From the NCBI RefSeq assembly GCF_029674545.1, contig NZ_CP121354.1, positions 1,054,001-1,118,000 on the forward strand: 64,000 nt of DNA. Direction: 5' to 3'. Both the position numbers and the translations under genes were made by a program. The DNA comes from Mesorhizobium sp. WSM4904. GTDB taxonomy: Bacteria; Pseudomonadota; Alphaproteobacteria; Rhizobiales; Rhizobiaceae. Shown here piece by piece: positions 36,865 to 45,691 of the stretch; position 1 is the first letter of the stretch; each line of letters opens with the position of its first letter. Below the pieces are notes generated by a model. That model was not told the origin of the DNA and did not search any database. It saw nothing but the letters and a program-made list of their open reading frames with translations.

Positions 36865-38259
36865 ATGACGATACTCACCCGCCGCAACCTTCTTAAAAGT
36901 GCTGCGGCCGCCGGCGCGGCCGGTATCGGCCTCGCGGCCGCTGGCAGGTTTGTCGGCTGGGCGGCGGCGAAGCCCGAGCCGCTGATCCTGAAGACCGCAA
37001 GCATCGAGGCGAAGCTGACGGACGGCGCGCCGACGAAGAATGTCCTGACCTATGGCGAGGCAGGCCCGCCGCCGGTCGTCAGGATGAAGAAGGGTGAGCC
37101 GTTCGCCGCGCGGCTCGTCAACGACATCGACGACCCGACCACGATCCACTGGCACGGCGTCCGCGTTCCGAACAAGATGGACGGGGTGCCGTTCCTGATC
37201 CAGCCCTATGTCTATCGGGGCGACCATTTCGACTACGCCTTCACGCCGCCGGACGCCGGCACTTTCTGGTACCACCCACACTGCGACACGCTGATACAGA
37301 CGGGTCACGGGCTGACCGGCGTGATCGTGGTGGAGAACCCGAACGATCCGAAGTTCGATTCCGAAGTGGTGATCAACCTGCGCGACTGGCGCCTCGGCGA
37401 CGACGGCCAGTTCATCGAGCAGTTCCGGCCGCGCGACGCGGCAAGAAGCGGCACCTTCGGCACGGTTCGCACCGCCAACTGGCTCGACCAGCCGCAATAT
37501 GATGCGCCCGCCGGCGGCCTGGTGCGGCTGAGGGCCGCCATCACCGACGTCACCCGCATCTATGCCTTCCGCGTCGAAGGAGCCGAGGCGGCGGTGATCG
37601 CGCTCGACGGCAACCCTGTGCCGCAACGCTTTGCACCCGATGCCCTGCAGCTTGGTCCCGGCCAGCGGCTGGAACTCGCCATCCGCATGCCGGACGAGGA
37701 GGGGGCGATCGTCAGCCTGCGCGACGTCAGGGGGACCAAACCGAAGATCCTGGCGACGTTGCGCGCGGTTGGAAATTCCGTCAAGCGCGACATGCGCGAT
37801 CTTGGGCCCCTGGAGGTCAATCCGGTGGCCGAGGTGGATGTCACCGACGCCAAGCATATTTCGTTGGCGCTCAGCGCCACAGCGGAGAACCTGCCCAGCG
37901 ACGGCATCTGCGGCTCGCTCGGCTACAGCTTCTGGGCGATCAACAAGGTGCCGTGGTCGGGCGACACGCCCGATCCGACGGCGCCCCTGGCGGAACTGAA
38001 GCTCGGCAAGAGCTATGTCATCGACATGGAGAATCTCACGCCGCACTCGCACCCCATCCATCTGCACGGCATGAGCTTCAAGGTGCTGTCGTCCTCGACG
38101 CGGCAAGTCCAGCCGCTCGTCTCCGACACCTATCTCATCCAGCCGAACGAGAAGGTTCAGCTGGGCCTCGCCGCCGACAACCCCGGCGACTGGCTGCTCC
38201 ACTGCCACATCATCGAGCACCAGAAGACCGGGATGACGAGTTACTTTCGGGTGGTGTGA
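36865..38259 (+). CDS. Multicopper oxidase (Tat-exported)
   Basis: A 464-residue periplasmic oxidase. The Tat signal has twin Arg at residues 6-7 (LTRRNLLKSAAAAGAAGIGL). All four copper-binding blocks are present: TIHWHG, TFWYHPHC, HSHPIHLHG and WLLHCHIIEHQKTGM. It is likely a CueO/SufI-like oxidase that oxidises Cu(I), Fe(II) or phenols. The ATG at 36865 is preceded by GGAAAG; an ATG at 36853 is an alternative. Its position after the TonB operon suggests a metal link but may be coincidental. Confidence 0.92.
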   Translation: MTILTRRNLLKSAAAAGAAGIGLAAAGRFVGWAAAKPEPLILKTASIEAKLTDGAPTKNVLTYGEAGPPPVVRMKKGEPFAARLVNDIDDPTTIHWHGVRVPNKMDGVPFLIQPYVYRGDHFDYAFTPPDAGTFWYHPHCDTLIQTGHGLTGVIVVENPNDPKFDSEVVINLRDWRLGDDGQFIEQFRPRDAARSGTFGTVRTANWLDQPQYDAPAGGLVRLRAAITDVTRIYAFRVEGAEAAVIALDGNPVPQRFAPDALQLGPGQRLELAIRMPDEEGAIVSLRDVRGTKPKILATLRAVGNSVKRDMRDLGPLEVNPVAEVDVTDAKHISLALSATAENLPSDGICGSLGYSFWAINKVPWSGDTPDPTAPLAELKLGKSYVIDMENLTPHSHPIHLHGMSFKVLSSSTRQVQPLVSDTYLIQPNEKVQLGLAADNPGDWLLHCHIIEHQKTGMTSYFRVV

Positions 38260-38380
38260 AAATGGCAATGAGTCTTGCCGCGCTCTGAAGTTTTCGTGAG
38301 CGCCGTCCGCTTGACTCGATTCTCCGATTGCCTAGCTGTGCAGGAGGGCGTCAGGGGCGCCACGAAATCCGACAGCAGGC

Positions 38381-38878
38381 ATGACATCTTTCCATATTCG
38401 AAAGCTCGCCCTTCTTCTGCCCGCGGGCATCTCAATCCTGTCCTCCTGCGTCATTCCCGACGATACGTCGCGGGTCGCGCAGGAGGACGCCACCGCCGCC
38501 GCCGCCCGCAGGGAGATGGTCGGCCTCAGCGAGGCCGACATTCGCATGTGTGCCGGCTTTCCGACCGCGACGGCCGACGTGGGGCCTTCCGGCCAGATCT
38601 GGACCTATCAGCGCACCGTGCAGCGCGGCAATCTCAGCATTGCGGTGCCGACCATGGCCGTGGGCGCGATTCCCGCGGTTGGCGGTACCGTCAACGTTGC
38701 GCCCGGCGGCTATTGCAACACGCAGATCCGCATGCTCAACGGCCACGTCGCCGAAGTCGCCTATGCCGGCGACAACAACCTGCCGAACAGTCGCGACGCG
38801 CTCTGCGTCAGCACGGTGGATGCCTGCGTGGCCTATGCGCGCCAACACCGTTACAAGACTCCGGCGGTCTCCAGGTGA
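38381..38878 (+). CDS. Putative lipoprotein, function unknown
   Basis: A 165-residue protein with an N-terminal signal and lipobox-like ISILSSC near Cys 23. The mature part has a conserved-looking ADIRMCAGFPTATADVGPSG and a CNTQIRMLNGHVAEVAYAGD segment, a pattern seen in small envelope lipoproteins of rhizobia. The Cys residues could form disulfides. No domain is recognised. It stands alone. Confidence 0.72.
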   Translation: MTSFHIRKLALLLPAGISILSSCVIPDDTSRVAQEDATAAAARREMVGLSEADIRMCAGFPTATADVGPSGQIWTYQRTVQRGNLSIAVPTMAVGAIPAVGGTVNVAPGGYCNTQIRMLNGHVAEVAYAGDNNLPNSRDALCVSTVDACVAYARQHRYKTPAVSR

Positions 38879-39050
38879 GTGGGGTCAGCCGACGCCAGGC
38901 GGGAGCGCCAGTTTTTTTGCCGGCCGTTGCGCCAGGAAATATGACCTAACGCTCATATGTGCGGCGGAAAATCAAAGTGATCACCGGCCGCCCCAAATCG
39001 TCCCGAATCCGCAGGTCTTTCGGCCCATTTCGAGACGAAGGAGAGGTCGA

Positions 39051-39383
39051 ATGAAATTGTCCATTTTTGCCCTTGCCGGCGCCATGCTGGCACCGATGGC
39101 CGCGGTGCAGGCGGCGCCAATGATCGCGGTGCCTGACAGAGGCGGTCTGGTTCAAGAGGCGCATGTGACATGCGCCTACCTGACCGAGGACGGCTACTGC
39201 GTGCGGCCGCACAAGAAGCACAATTATTGGAAGCCGAAGCACCACTACCGGCAGATCTACCGCACCTATGAGCCGCAACCGGACGAGTATTACTGGCGCT
39301 ATCAGCAGCCGCGGGCGGTCATCCGCGTCGTTCCCAACTATCCGCGACAGGATGAAGATGACTGGGACGATTGGGACAATTGA
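39051..39383 (+). CDS. Secreted basic/aromatic-rich protein, function unknown
   Basis: A 110-residue protein with a clear signal peptide (cleavage near VQA-AP at about residue 22). The mature region has two Cys (CAYLTEDGYC), a His/Lys/Tyr-rich middle (HKKHNYWKPKHHYRQIYR) and a strongly acidic tail (DEDDWDDWDN). The ATG follows GAAGGAGAGG. No family was recognised. It may be periplasmic or surface-associated. Confidence 0.7.
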   Translation: MKLSIFALAGAMLAPMAAVQAAPMIAVPDRGGLVQEAHVTCAYLTEDGYCVRPHKKHNYWKPKHHYRQIYRTYEPQPDEYYWRYQQPRAVIRVVPNYPRQDEDDWDDWDN

Positions 39384-39456
39384 GGCTCTCTGAGGCCGAA
39401 AAGCTGTCCCGCGTTTTGCAGGACGCTCGCAGGCCTCGGGGGCTGTAACCGATCGG

Positions 39457-39490
39457 CGGATGCATGGCCGGACAGTCGTCCATGCGTCCG
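39457..39490. terminator. Hairpin between convergent genes
   Basis: CGGATGCATGG (39457-39467) and CCATGCGTCCG (39480-39490) pair over 11 bases with one mismatch. The hairpin lies between the secreted-protein gene and the convergent curlin gene and is probably a bidirectional boundary. No T-run is seen. Confidence 0.45.
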
Positions 39491-39507
39491 CAACCCGCGT
39501 TTCTCGC

Positions 39508-39924
39508 CTACCAGCCGAAGAGCAGGGCAGCGCCGCTCTGCCTGTCGCCGGCCTGCGCGACGTTGGCGTCGGTATTTCTGCCGAACTGGAAAATGCCGTA
39601 GGAATCGTCGTTGCCGTCCTGCCGCAGGACAGCGGAGTGTCCGCTGCCCTGCTGTCGAATTACGCCGAGGTTGCCGGCCCCGTCCTGACCGATGCCGGCA
39701 AGGTTGTTCCGCCCGAGCTGTCTGATATGGGCGCCGCTGCGCAGCCCGTTGTAGGCCGAATAGGCGCGCAGACCGAGATCCAGCACTCGCGCATCGCGGG
39801 CCGTCCGGGGCGCGTAGTAGAACCCGATCGAACCTCCCGCCTCTGCCGGAGCGGCAACCAGGGGCAGACCGATGACCGCGGCGAGCGCGGTGGCTTGGAT
39901 GAGTTTTGCGATCTGGCGGTTCAT
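39508..39924 (-). CDS. Curlin subunit, CsgB/CsgA-like
   Basis: A 138-residue secreted protein. A signal peptide (to about residue 29, APAEA) is followed by six curlin-type repeats, each with the Q-x-G-x2-N-like core: QLGRNN, QDGAGN, QQGSGH, QDGNDD, QFGRNT, QAGDRQ. Such repeats stack into cross-beta amyloid. Fewer repeats than in the neighbouring curlin suggests a minor or nucleating subunit. The ATG at 39924 follows AAGGAGAGG. Confidence 0.85.
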   Translation of the reverse strand: MNRQIAKLIQATALAAVIGLPLVAAPAEAGGSIGFYYAPRTARDARVLDLGLRAYSAYNGLRSGAHIRQLGRNNLAGIGQDGAGNLGVIRQQGSGHSAVLRQDGNDDSYGIFQFGRNTDANVAQAGDRQSGAALLFGW

Positions 39925-40107
39925 GATGCCTCTCCTTGTGGCTTCGATCATTTTGATGAGCCACAGTCGCACAGCGAAGCTGAACCGTGACGGAAGGGGT
40001 CGTTCAGCAGCCGTTCAAGACTAGGGCGGTTCAACCTTACCGGTGGAAATGGCGAAGGGCTCCGGTCGCCCGGAGCCCTCCTTTCGATCCGCCAAGAGAG
40101 CCGGCGC

Positions 40108-40509
40108 TCAGATCGCGCCGGGAACCTGTTTGACGCAGCTGACGCTCGTGCCGCCCGCGGTCACTTTCAGCTTGACCTCGTAGGCGGCGTCACTCGCCCC
40201 GACGCTCATCCGGCCGAGCGATGCGGGACTGCCCGGACGCGCTTCGAAGGCGCCGCCCTGCCGGATATTGGCGGAGCCGGACGTGCCGCCGCCCGAGACG
40301 CTGACCGTATAGGTGCCGCTGATGTTCCTGTCGGCATAAGCCAGAGGTTCCAGGAGGATGGCGTCGCCTTCAATCGTATCGCGTATTTCGCATCGCAGCG
40401 CCCCGGAATTCGCGTCATCCCTGCCGGCCGTCGCGCCGGCTGCGCCGGCGGCGATCGCGGCCAGGAGCGTGGCCGATGCCACTGCCTTTCGCTTGTCCAA
40501 TCTGGTCAT
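40108..40509 (-). CDS. csgH: Curli assembly chaperone CsgH-like
   Basis: A 133-residue periplasmic protein. A signal peptide ends near ATAG, then comes a small beta-sandwich with LRCEIRDTIEGDAILLEPLA, ISGTYTVSVSGGG and SANIRQGGAFEA. This resembles the alphaproteobacterial CsgH curli chaperone, which keeps curlin subunits soluble in the periplasm. The ATG at 40509 has GAGGAGA upstream. It lies between two curlin genes on the same strand. Confidence 0.82.
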   Translation of the reverse strand: MTRLDKRKAVASATLLAAIAAGAAGATAGRDDANSGALRCEIRDTIEGDAILLEPLAYADRNISGTYTVSVSGGGTSGSANIRQGGAFEARPGSPASLGRMSVGASDAAYEVKLKVTAGGTSVSCVKQVPGAI

Positions 40510-40569
40510 GGATGATCTCCTCGCCATGTCAGGACGATGGCCGGCAATGGCATTGCCGGCCATCGTGGC

Positions 40570-41007
40570 TCAGGGGCAGTCCTGGACGAAGGCGGCGACG
40601 TTGCCGCTGCCGCCCTGGCTGACGTCGGCGTTGCACCCGTGGCCGACCTGGACGCCGGCGGCGATGTTGCCGTTGCCGTCCTGGGTCAGGATCGCGGTGT
40701 GGTTCGAGCCGAACTGGGCAATGCCCGCGGCGTTCCGGCTGCCGTACTGATAGGTCGCGCCGTAGTTGTTGACGCCCTGCTGCCCGATCACCGACCGGTT
40801 GCGATGACCATATTGCTGGCCGATGGCGGTATTGAAGCGGCCATCCTGGTAGACGTGTATGCGGTTGCGGTAGCCGTGCTGGGCGCCGCCGGCGGAATTG
40901 CGCCAGCCATATTGTTCGATGTTGACGTCGTTGGCCATTGCGGGCGCAACAGCGGTGAACCCGACGACGGCGGCAAAGGCTGCTGCGATGATCGATATAC
41001 GGGTCAT
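40570..41007 (-). CDS. Curlin major subunit, CsgA-like
   Basis: A 145-residue secreted amyloid subunit. A signal peptide (cleaved near AMA-ND) is followed by about ten curlin repeats with the Q-x-G-x2-N pattern: QYGWRN, QHGYRN, QDGRFN, QYGHRN, QQGVNN, QYGSRN, QFGSNH, QDGNGN, QVGHGC, QGGSGN. The repeat unit is about 11 residues. Two Cys occur near the C-terminus. It is first in the minus-strand order of the curli-like cluster. Confidence 0.88.
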   Translation of the reverse strand: MTRISIIAAAFAAVVGFTAVAPAMANDVNIEQYGWRNSAGGAQHGYRNRIHVYQDGRFNTAIGQQYGHRNRSVIGQQGVNNYGATYQYGSRNAAGIAQFGSNHTAILTQDGNGNIAAGVQVGHGCNADVSQGGSGNVAAFVQDCP

Positions 41008-41365
41008 GGGACTTCTCTCCTTCGATGCGGCAGGGGACCGCGGGTTGAACGGCCTCTTTGTAGGAGGTTGGCCCGGAACGGAGGCTGAAAGCTCCGTTCA
41101 GCGAAAATTCATGACGGTTCGTTCGGACGCTTCAGAGTCCCCAGCAGCCTTCGCCATCCGATCCGGCGAGATCACAATTCAGGACTCAGGACGTTTCGCT
41201 GCCGAGGCGTTTGACCGAAAATCAGCGCTGGAGAGATGGCGCCGCCGGCGCACCGAACCTCATGCGGCGGAAACAAAAGTGGTTTCCGGGCCGATCTAAA
41301 TTTCGGAGGTTGCTGGCTCTGGGGTTTGCGGTGCAGGGCCGGCACCGCGGCTCGCAGGATTCGGC
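41008..41365. other. Upstream region of the curli-like cluster and end of tRNA-Ala
   Basis: No convincing gene is present in these 358 bases. It should contain the promoter of the curlin genes (minus strand) and the 3' end of the tRNA transcript. A 7-bp hairpin GCGGTGC/GCACCGC lies just after the tRNA on its strand and could end that transcript. Confidence 0.4.
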
Positions 41366-41441
41366 TGGTGGAGCTGAGGGGGATCGAACCCCTGACCTCA
41401 TCATTGCGAACGATGCGCTCTCCCAGCTGAGCTACAGCCCC
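41366..41441 (-). tRNA. tRNA-Ala(CGC)
   Basis: Read on the minus strand, the sequence folds into a full cloverleaf: acceptor arm GGGGCTG/CAGCTCC, D arm GCTC...GAGC, anticodon arm CATCG-TTCGCAA-TGATG with anticodon CGC, and T arm GGGGTTCGATCCCC. The discriminator A is followed by an encoded CCA. Alanine identity is assigned from the anticodon. Confidence 0.95.
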
Positions 41442-41582
41442 GTTCCAGCGGATCGGCTTGTATCGGTCGCGGCGGTTTGATGTCAAGGCGAAACGGTTGC
41501 CTCGACGCGATGCGCCGTGGTTGGCGGGCCTTGCCGGTTCACCAAGCAATGGCTACATGTCGGCGACAATTTGGAGACCGGC

Positions 41583-41873
41583 ATGATCGCCCTCATTCAA
41601 ACCATCGTCGTGGCGCTCGACCTCTATTGGTGGGTCATCATCGCCTCGGCGATCTTTTCCTGGCTCTATGCCTTCAATGTCGTCAACTCGCGCAATCAGT
41701 TCGTCGACACCATCGCCAACATGCTCTACCGGCTGACCGAGCCGGCGCTCAGGCCAATTCGCCGCTTCATGCCCGATCTCGGCGGCATCGACATCTCGCC
41801 GATCATCCTTCTTCTGATCATCTTCTTCATCCGGCAGTTCCTGCTCACGACCGTGCTGTCGCTGGTCGTCTGA
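41583..41873 (+). CDS. YggT family membrane protein
   Basis: A 96-residue protein with two hydrophobic segments and the YggT signature region [20 protein letters not shown] between them. The ATG at 41583 is preceded by TTTGGAGAC. Family members are small integral membrane proteins implicated in osmotic or cell-division functions. It sits 14 bases before a DUF167 gene, a pairing common in bacteria. Confidence 0.9.
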   Translation: MIALIQTIVVALDLYWWVIIASAIFSWLYAFNVVNSRNQFVDTIANMLYRLTEPALRPIRRFMPDLGGIDISPIILLLIIFFIRQFLLTTVLSLVV

Positions 41874-41887
41874 GGACCGGTCGGTCG

Positions 41888-42202
41888 ATGAGCGCGCCGT
41901 TTCGCCCGCGCGGGGATGGCATCGACCTTCATGTGCGGCTGACGCCGAAGGCGGCGCTCGACCGGATCGAGGGCGTCGAGACGGCCGCGGACGGACGCAG
42001 CCATCTCAAGGCCCGCGTGCGCGCCGTGCCGGAGAACGGGGCCGCCAATGCGGCGTTGGAAAGGATGGTGGCCAAGGCGCTCGGCGTGCCGGGGTCGGCG
42101 GTTTCGGTGGTCGCGGGCGGCACGTCGCGGCTGAAGACGGTACGGATACTGGGCGATGCGGGCGCGCTGGCTAAGAATGTAGAGGCATTCGTCCGCCGTT
42201 GA
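41888..42202 (+). CDS. DUF167 (YggU) family protein
   Basis: A 104-residue protein with the DUF167 core: LHVRLTPKAALDRIEGV, KARVRAVPENGAANAALERM, and the Gly/Arg strand VVAGGTSRLKTVRI. Structural relatives exist but the function is unknown. It is co-oriented with yggT. Confidence 0.9.
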   Translation: MSAPFRPRGDGIDLHVRLTPKAALDRIEGVETAADGRSHLKARVRAVPENGAANAALERMVAKALGVPGSAVSVVAGGTSRLKTVRILGDAGALAKNVEAFVRR

Positions 42203-42230
42203 AATAGATCGACGAAATTTCCAAAGTTGG

Positions 42231-42733
42231 TGCTGCCCCTCATTGCCCTGCCGGGCATTTCTCCCCGTATAGTGACGGGGAAAAAGATGGCTGTCGCCGA
42301 CGATTTCGCCAATCATCAGCGTTGCAGAAAGTAGCGCCGATGTTGCAGCCAGCCTCCTTCTCCTCGTAAACGGGCTAGGGGATGCACACATTTCCAAGCG
42401 GCTGGTCTTTGGCGATAGAGTGCATGGCAGCTTGGCGCATGCATTGTCTAATGCAGCGCTGGTCGACCCCCACTCCGTCTCGGCTTCGCCGAGCCACCTC
42501 TCCCCCGATCGACGGGGTAGAGGAAAGGCGCCAGGCTTTTTGCCGTCAACGCTCGTCAGCAAGGCTCCCTTCCTTTCCCTCCGGAGGGGGGAAAGGTGGC
42601 GCTGCGAAGCAGCGACGGATTGGGGGAACCACGTGGCAATCAAGCCTCAGGTCGATCAGTCAATCACAGAAGATGTGTGCATAGCTTAGCGTAAACGGGG
42701 AGAAGGTGCCGGCAGGCGGATGAGGGGCAGCGC
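42231..42733. repeat. Dispersed repeat family B, interrupted by a 315-bp element
   Basis: The left part (42231-42374) and right part (42690-42733) join into a typical family B palindrome once the intervening element at 42375-42689 and one copy of its 10-bp duplication are removed. The gap between the YggU and RpiR genes contains only these repeat-derived sequences and no gene. Confidence 0.75.
42375..42689. mobile_element. Non-autonomous terminal-inverted-repeat element (MITE-like)
   Basis: The ends CTAGGGGATGCACACATTT and, in inverse, CTAAGCTATGCACACATCT match at 14 of 19 positions, including a shared ATGCACACAT. Exact flanking direct repeats CGTAAACGGG lie at 42365-42374 and 42690-42699. 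No transposase is encoded in the 315 bases. It carries a family C palindrome at about 42463-42630. It must have been moved by a transposase acting in trans. Confidence 0.72.
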
Positions 42734-42783
42734 GGCAGTTGGAGATTGAGCAGCTTTTGCCTGCCGCAGACAAAAGTTAATGC

Positions 42784-43665
42784 TCAATCCCCCAGCGGCA
42801 GCTTCGGGTCGTCGACCTTCAGCGTGTTCACGCTCTGCTTGATGCGGCGCAGGTTCTCCAGCACCTTCGGCCCGCGCGATTCCGCTACCGTGGTGGCGAT
42901 CATGTCGACTATGGCGAGCAGCGCGTAGCGCGACGAGGTCGGCTTGTAGATGTTGCCGTCCTCGAAAGGCTGCAGGAAGATCACCGTGTCGGCGACCTTG
43001 GCCAAGGCGGAGTCCGGCGCGGTGACGGCGACGGTGGCGGCGCCATATTGCTGGGCGACCTCGACCGCCTCGATCACCGAGCGCGCATAGCCCGAGACCG
43101 AGAAGGCGACCAGCGTCGTCTCCGGCGTCGCGACCGCCGCATACATGCGCTGCAGCTGGCCGTCGATCTGCGCGAGCGCCGACAGTCCCAGCCGGAACAG
43201 ACGGTTCTGCATCTCCATCGCCATCATCGAGGAAATGCCGCCGGAGCCGATGCAAAGCACGTTGCCGGAGCCGGCGATGCGGGCGGCCACGGCCATCAGC
43301 GTCGTCATGTCGAGGTTCTCGCTGGCGCGCTGGATCGCGGCGATCGCCGCTTCGGTGATCGCGGAAGCGATGCGCTGCTCGCGCGCGTCGCGGCTCAGCG
43401 GCTCCGGCGACAGATACTGGCCGCCTATGGCGATCGCCTGCGCCAGATAGAATTTGAAGTCGCGCAGGCCTTCGCAGCCGAGATTGCGGCAGAAGCGGGT
43501 CACTGTCGGCTCGCTGACACTGACCCTCGCGGCAATCTCCGAGATCGCCGCCTTGGAGGCGAAATCGAGATCGGAAAGCACGAGACCGGCTAGCCGGCGG
43601 TCCGACTTTGTGCCGTCCTGTGACATCAATTGCAGACGGGTGATGATGTCGGCCGGCGTCTTCAT
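42784..43665 (-). CDS. MurR/RpiR family transcriptional regulator (HexR-like)
   Basis: A 293-residue protein with an N-terminal RpiR helix-turn-helix (ISEIAARVSVSEPTVTRFCR) and a C-terminal SIS sugar-phosphate-binding domain (LCIGSGGISSMMAMEMQNRL, FSVSGYARSVIEAVEVA). It probably senses a sugar phosphate. It is the last gene of the minus-strand arm (SDR, ATPase, RpiR), and two RpiR/HexR-type sites lie in the divergent promoter region of the locus. Confidence 0.9.
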   Translation of the reverse strand: MKTPADIITRLQLMSQDGTKSDRRLAGLVLSDLDFASKAAISEIAARVSVSEPTVTRFCRNLGCEGLRDFKFYLAQAIAIGGQYLSPEPLSRDAREQRIASAITEAAIAAIQRASENLDMTTLMAVAARIAGSGNVLCIGSGGISSMMAMEMQNRLFRLGLSALAQIDGQLQRMYAAVATPETTLVAFSVSGYARSVIEAVEVAQQYGAATVAVTAPDSALAKVADTVIFLQPFEDGNIYKPTSSRYALLAIVDMIATTVAESRGPKVLENLRRIKQSVNTLKVDDPKLPLGD

Positions 43666-43675
43666 GTCTTGATCA

Positions 43676-44743
<1,068 letters not shown>

Positions 44744-44745
44744 GG

Positions 44746-45516
44746 TCACGCTCCCAAAATGTCGTCGATGAAAGGCAGGTAGCCGGCCGTCAGCCCGGCG
44801 TCCACCGGCACCACCGCGCCAGTTATGCCGGATGCCCGGTCCGAGGCAAGGAAGGCGACGGCCTCCGCCACTTCCGACGCGTTGACGATGCGGCCGAGCG
44901 GATAGAGCCGCTTCAGCCGGCCGAGGATCTCGGGGTCCTTGGCCAGGCGATGGTCCCAGGCGGCCGTGCGGATCGAGCCCGGGCAGACGACATTGGCGCG
45001 AACGCCGCTGCGGCCAAGCTCGACGGCGATCGATTTGGCGTAGGCGTTGATGCCGGCCTTGGCGGCGGCATAGGCGGGGTTGCCGAAATGCGAAATCGCG
45101 TTGACCGAAGAGATGAAGACGACGCTGCCCGAACCGCGCCCGGCCATTGCCTTGATCAGCGGATCGGCGAAGGTCATCACGCCGGTGAGATTGAGGTCGA
45201 GCTCCTGCTCTATTTTCTCAGTCGTCAGCGTCCTCAGGGTTTCGGCGCGCGTCCAGCCGGCATTGTTGATCAGGATGTCCGGCACGCCGTCGCTGTCGAG
45301 CAGCGCCGGGATCGCCAGCTCGATCGAGGCGCGATCGAGCAGGTCGAAGACGTGGCGCGAGGCGATATGCGGGCTGGCGAGCGCTTCGGCCGACTGGTCG
45401 CAGCCGACGATGCGGGCGCCGCGTTCGGCCATCAGCGCCACGATCGCCGAGCCGAGGCCGCCGCCGGCGCCGGTGACGACAACGGTCTTGCCCTCGAAAT
45501 CGGCCTTCGACACCAC
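44746..45516 (-). CDS. SDR family oxidoreductase of the sugar locus
   Basis: A 256-residue classical SDR. Cofactor motif TGAGGGLGSA near residue 15, NNAG near 90, catalytic Ser in FISSVNAISHFG, and YAAAKAG (Tyr-X3-Lys). The GTG at 45516 is preceded by GGAGGAG eight bases away. It probably oxidises a sugar or polyol that the linked ABC transporter imports. It is the first gene of the minus-strand arm. Confidence 0.9.
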   Translation of the reverse strand: MVSKADFEGKTVVVTGAGGGLGSAIVALMAERGARIVGCDQSAEALASPHIASRHVFDLLDRASIELAIPALLDSDGVPDILINNAGWTRAETLRTLTTEKIEQELDLNLTGVMTFADPLIKAMAGRGSGSVVFISSVNAISHFGNPAYAAAKAGINAYAKSIAVELGRSGVRANVVCPGSIRTAAWDHRLAKDPEILGRLKRLYPLGRIVNASEVAEAVAFLASDRASGITGAVVPVDAGLTAGYLPFIDDILGA

Positions 45517-45567
45517 GATACGCGCTCCTCCGCCACGTCAAACAGCGCTGGAACGCTATCCAACGAA

Positions 45568-45635
45568 ATGTAATTAAGCAACATGATAAACCGCTTGCAT
45601 CGGCGAGAACGGCAGATAATGTAGGAAAGTCACAT
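45568..45635. promoter_or_regulatory. Paired RpiR/HexR-type operators in the divergent promoter region
   Basis: ATGTAATTAAGCAACAT (45568-45584) and ATGTAGGAAAGTCACAT (45619-45635) share the form TGTA-N8-ACA with the known HexR-type TGTAGTAAAATTACA pattern. The centres are 51 bases apart, close to five helical turns, which would allow binding by dimers on one DNA face. They lie between the SDR operon and the binding-protein gene. The MurR/RpiR protein at 42784-43665 is the obvious candidate. Confidence 0.62.
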
Positions 45636-45691
45636 AAATCCTGAGCCCATCAGGGCCAGGCGCGAATGCGCATCAATGGGAGAAAAATCAG

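Noticed and set aside
42382..42689. Open frames of 100 and 89 codons inside the 315-bp element
   Set aside because: They consist of translated palindrome sequence, have no ribosome binding site and no transposase motifs.
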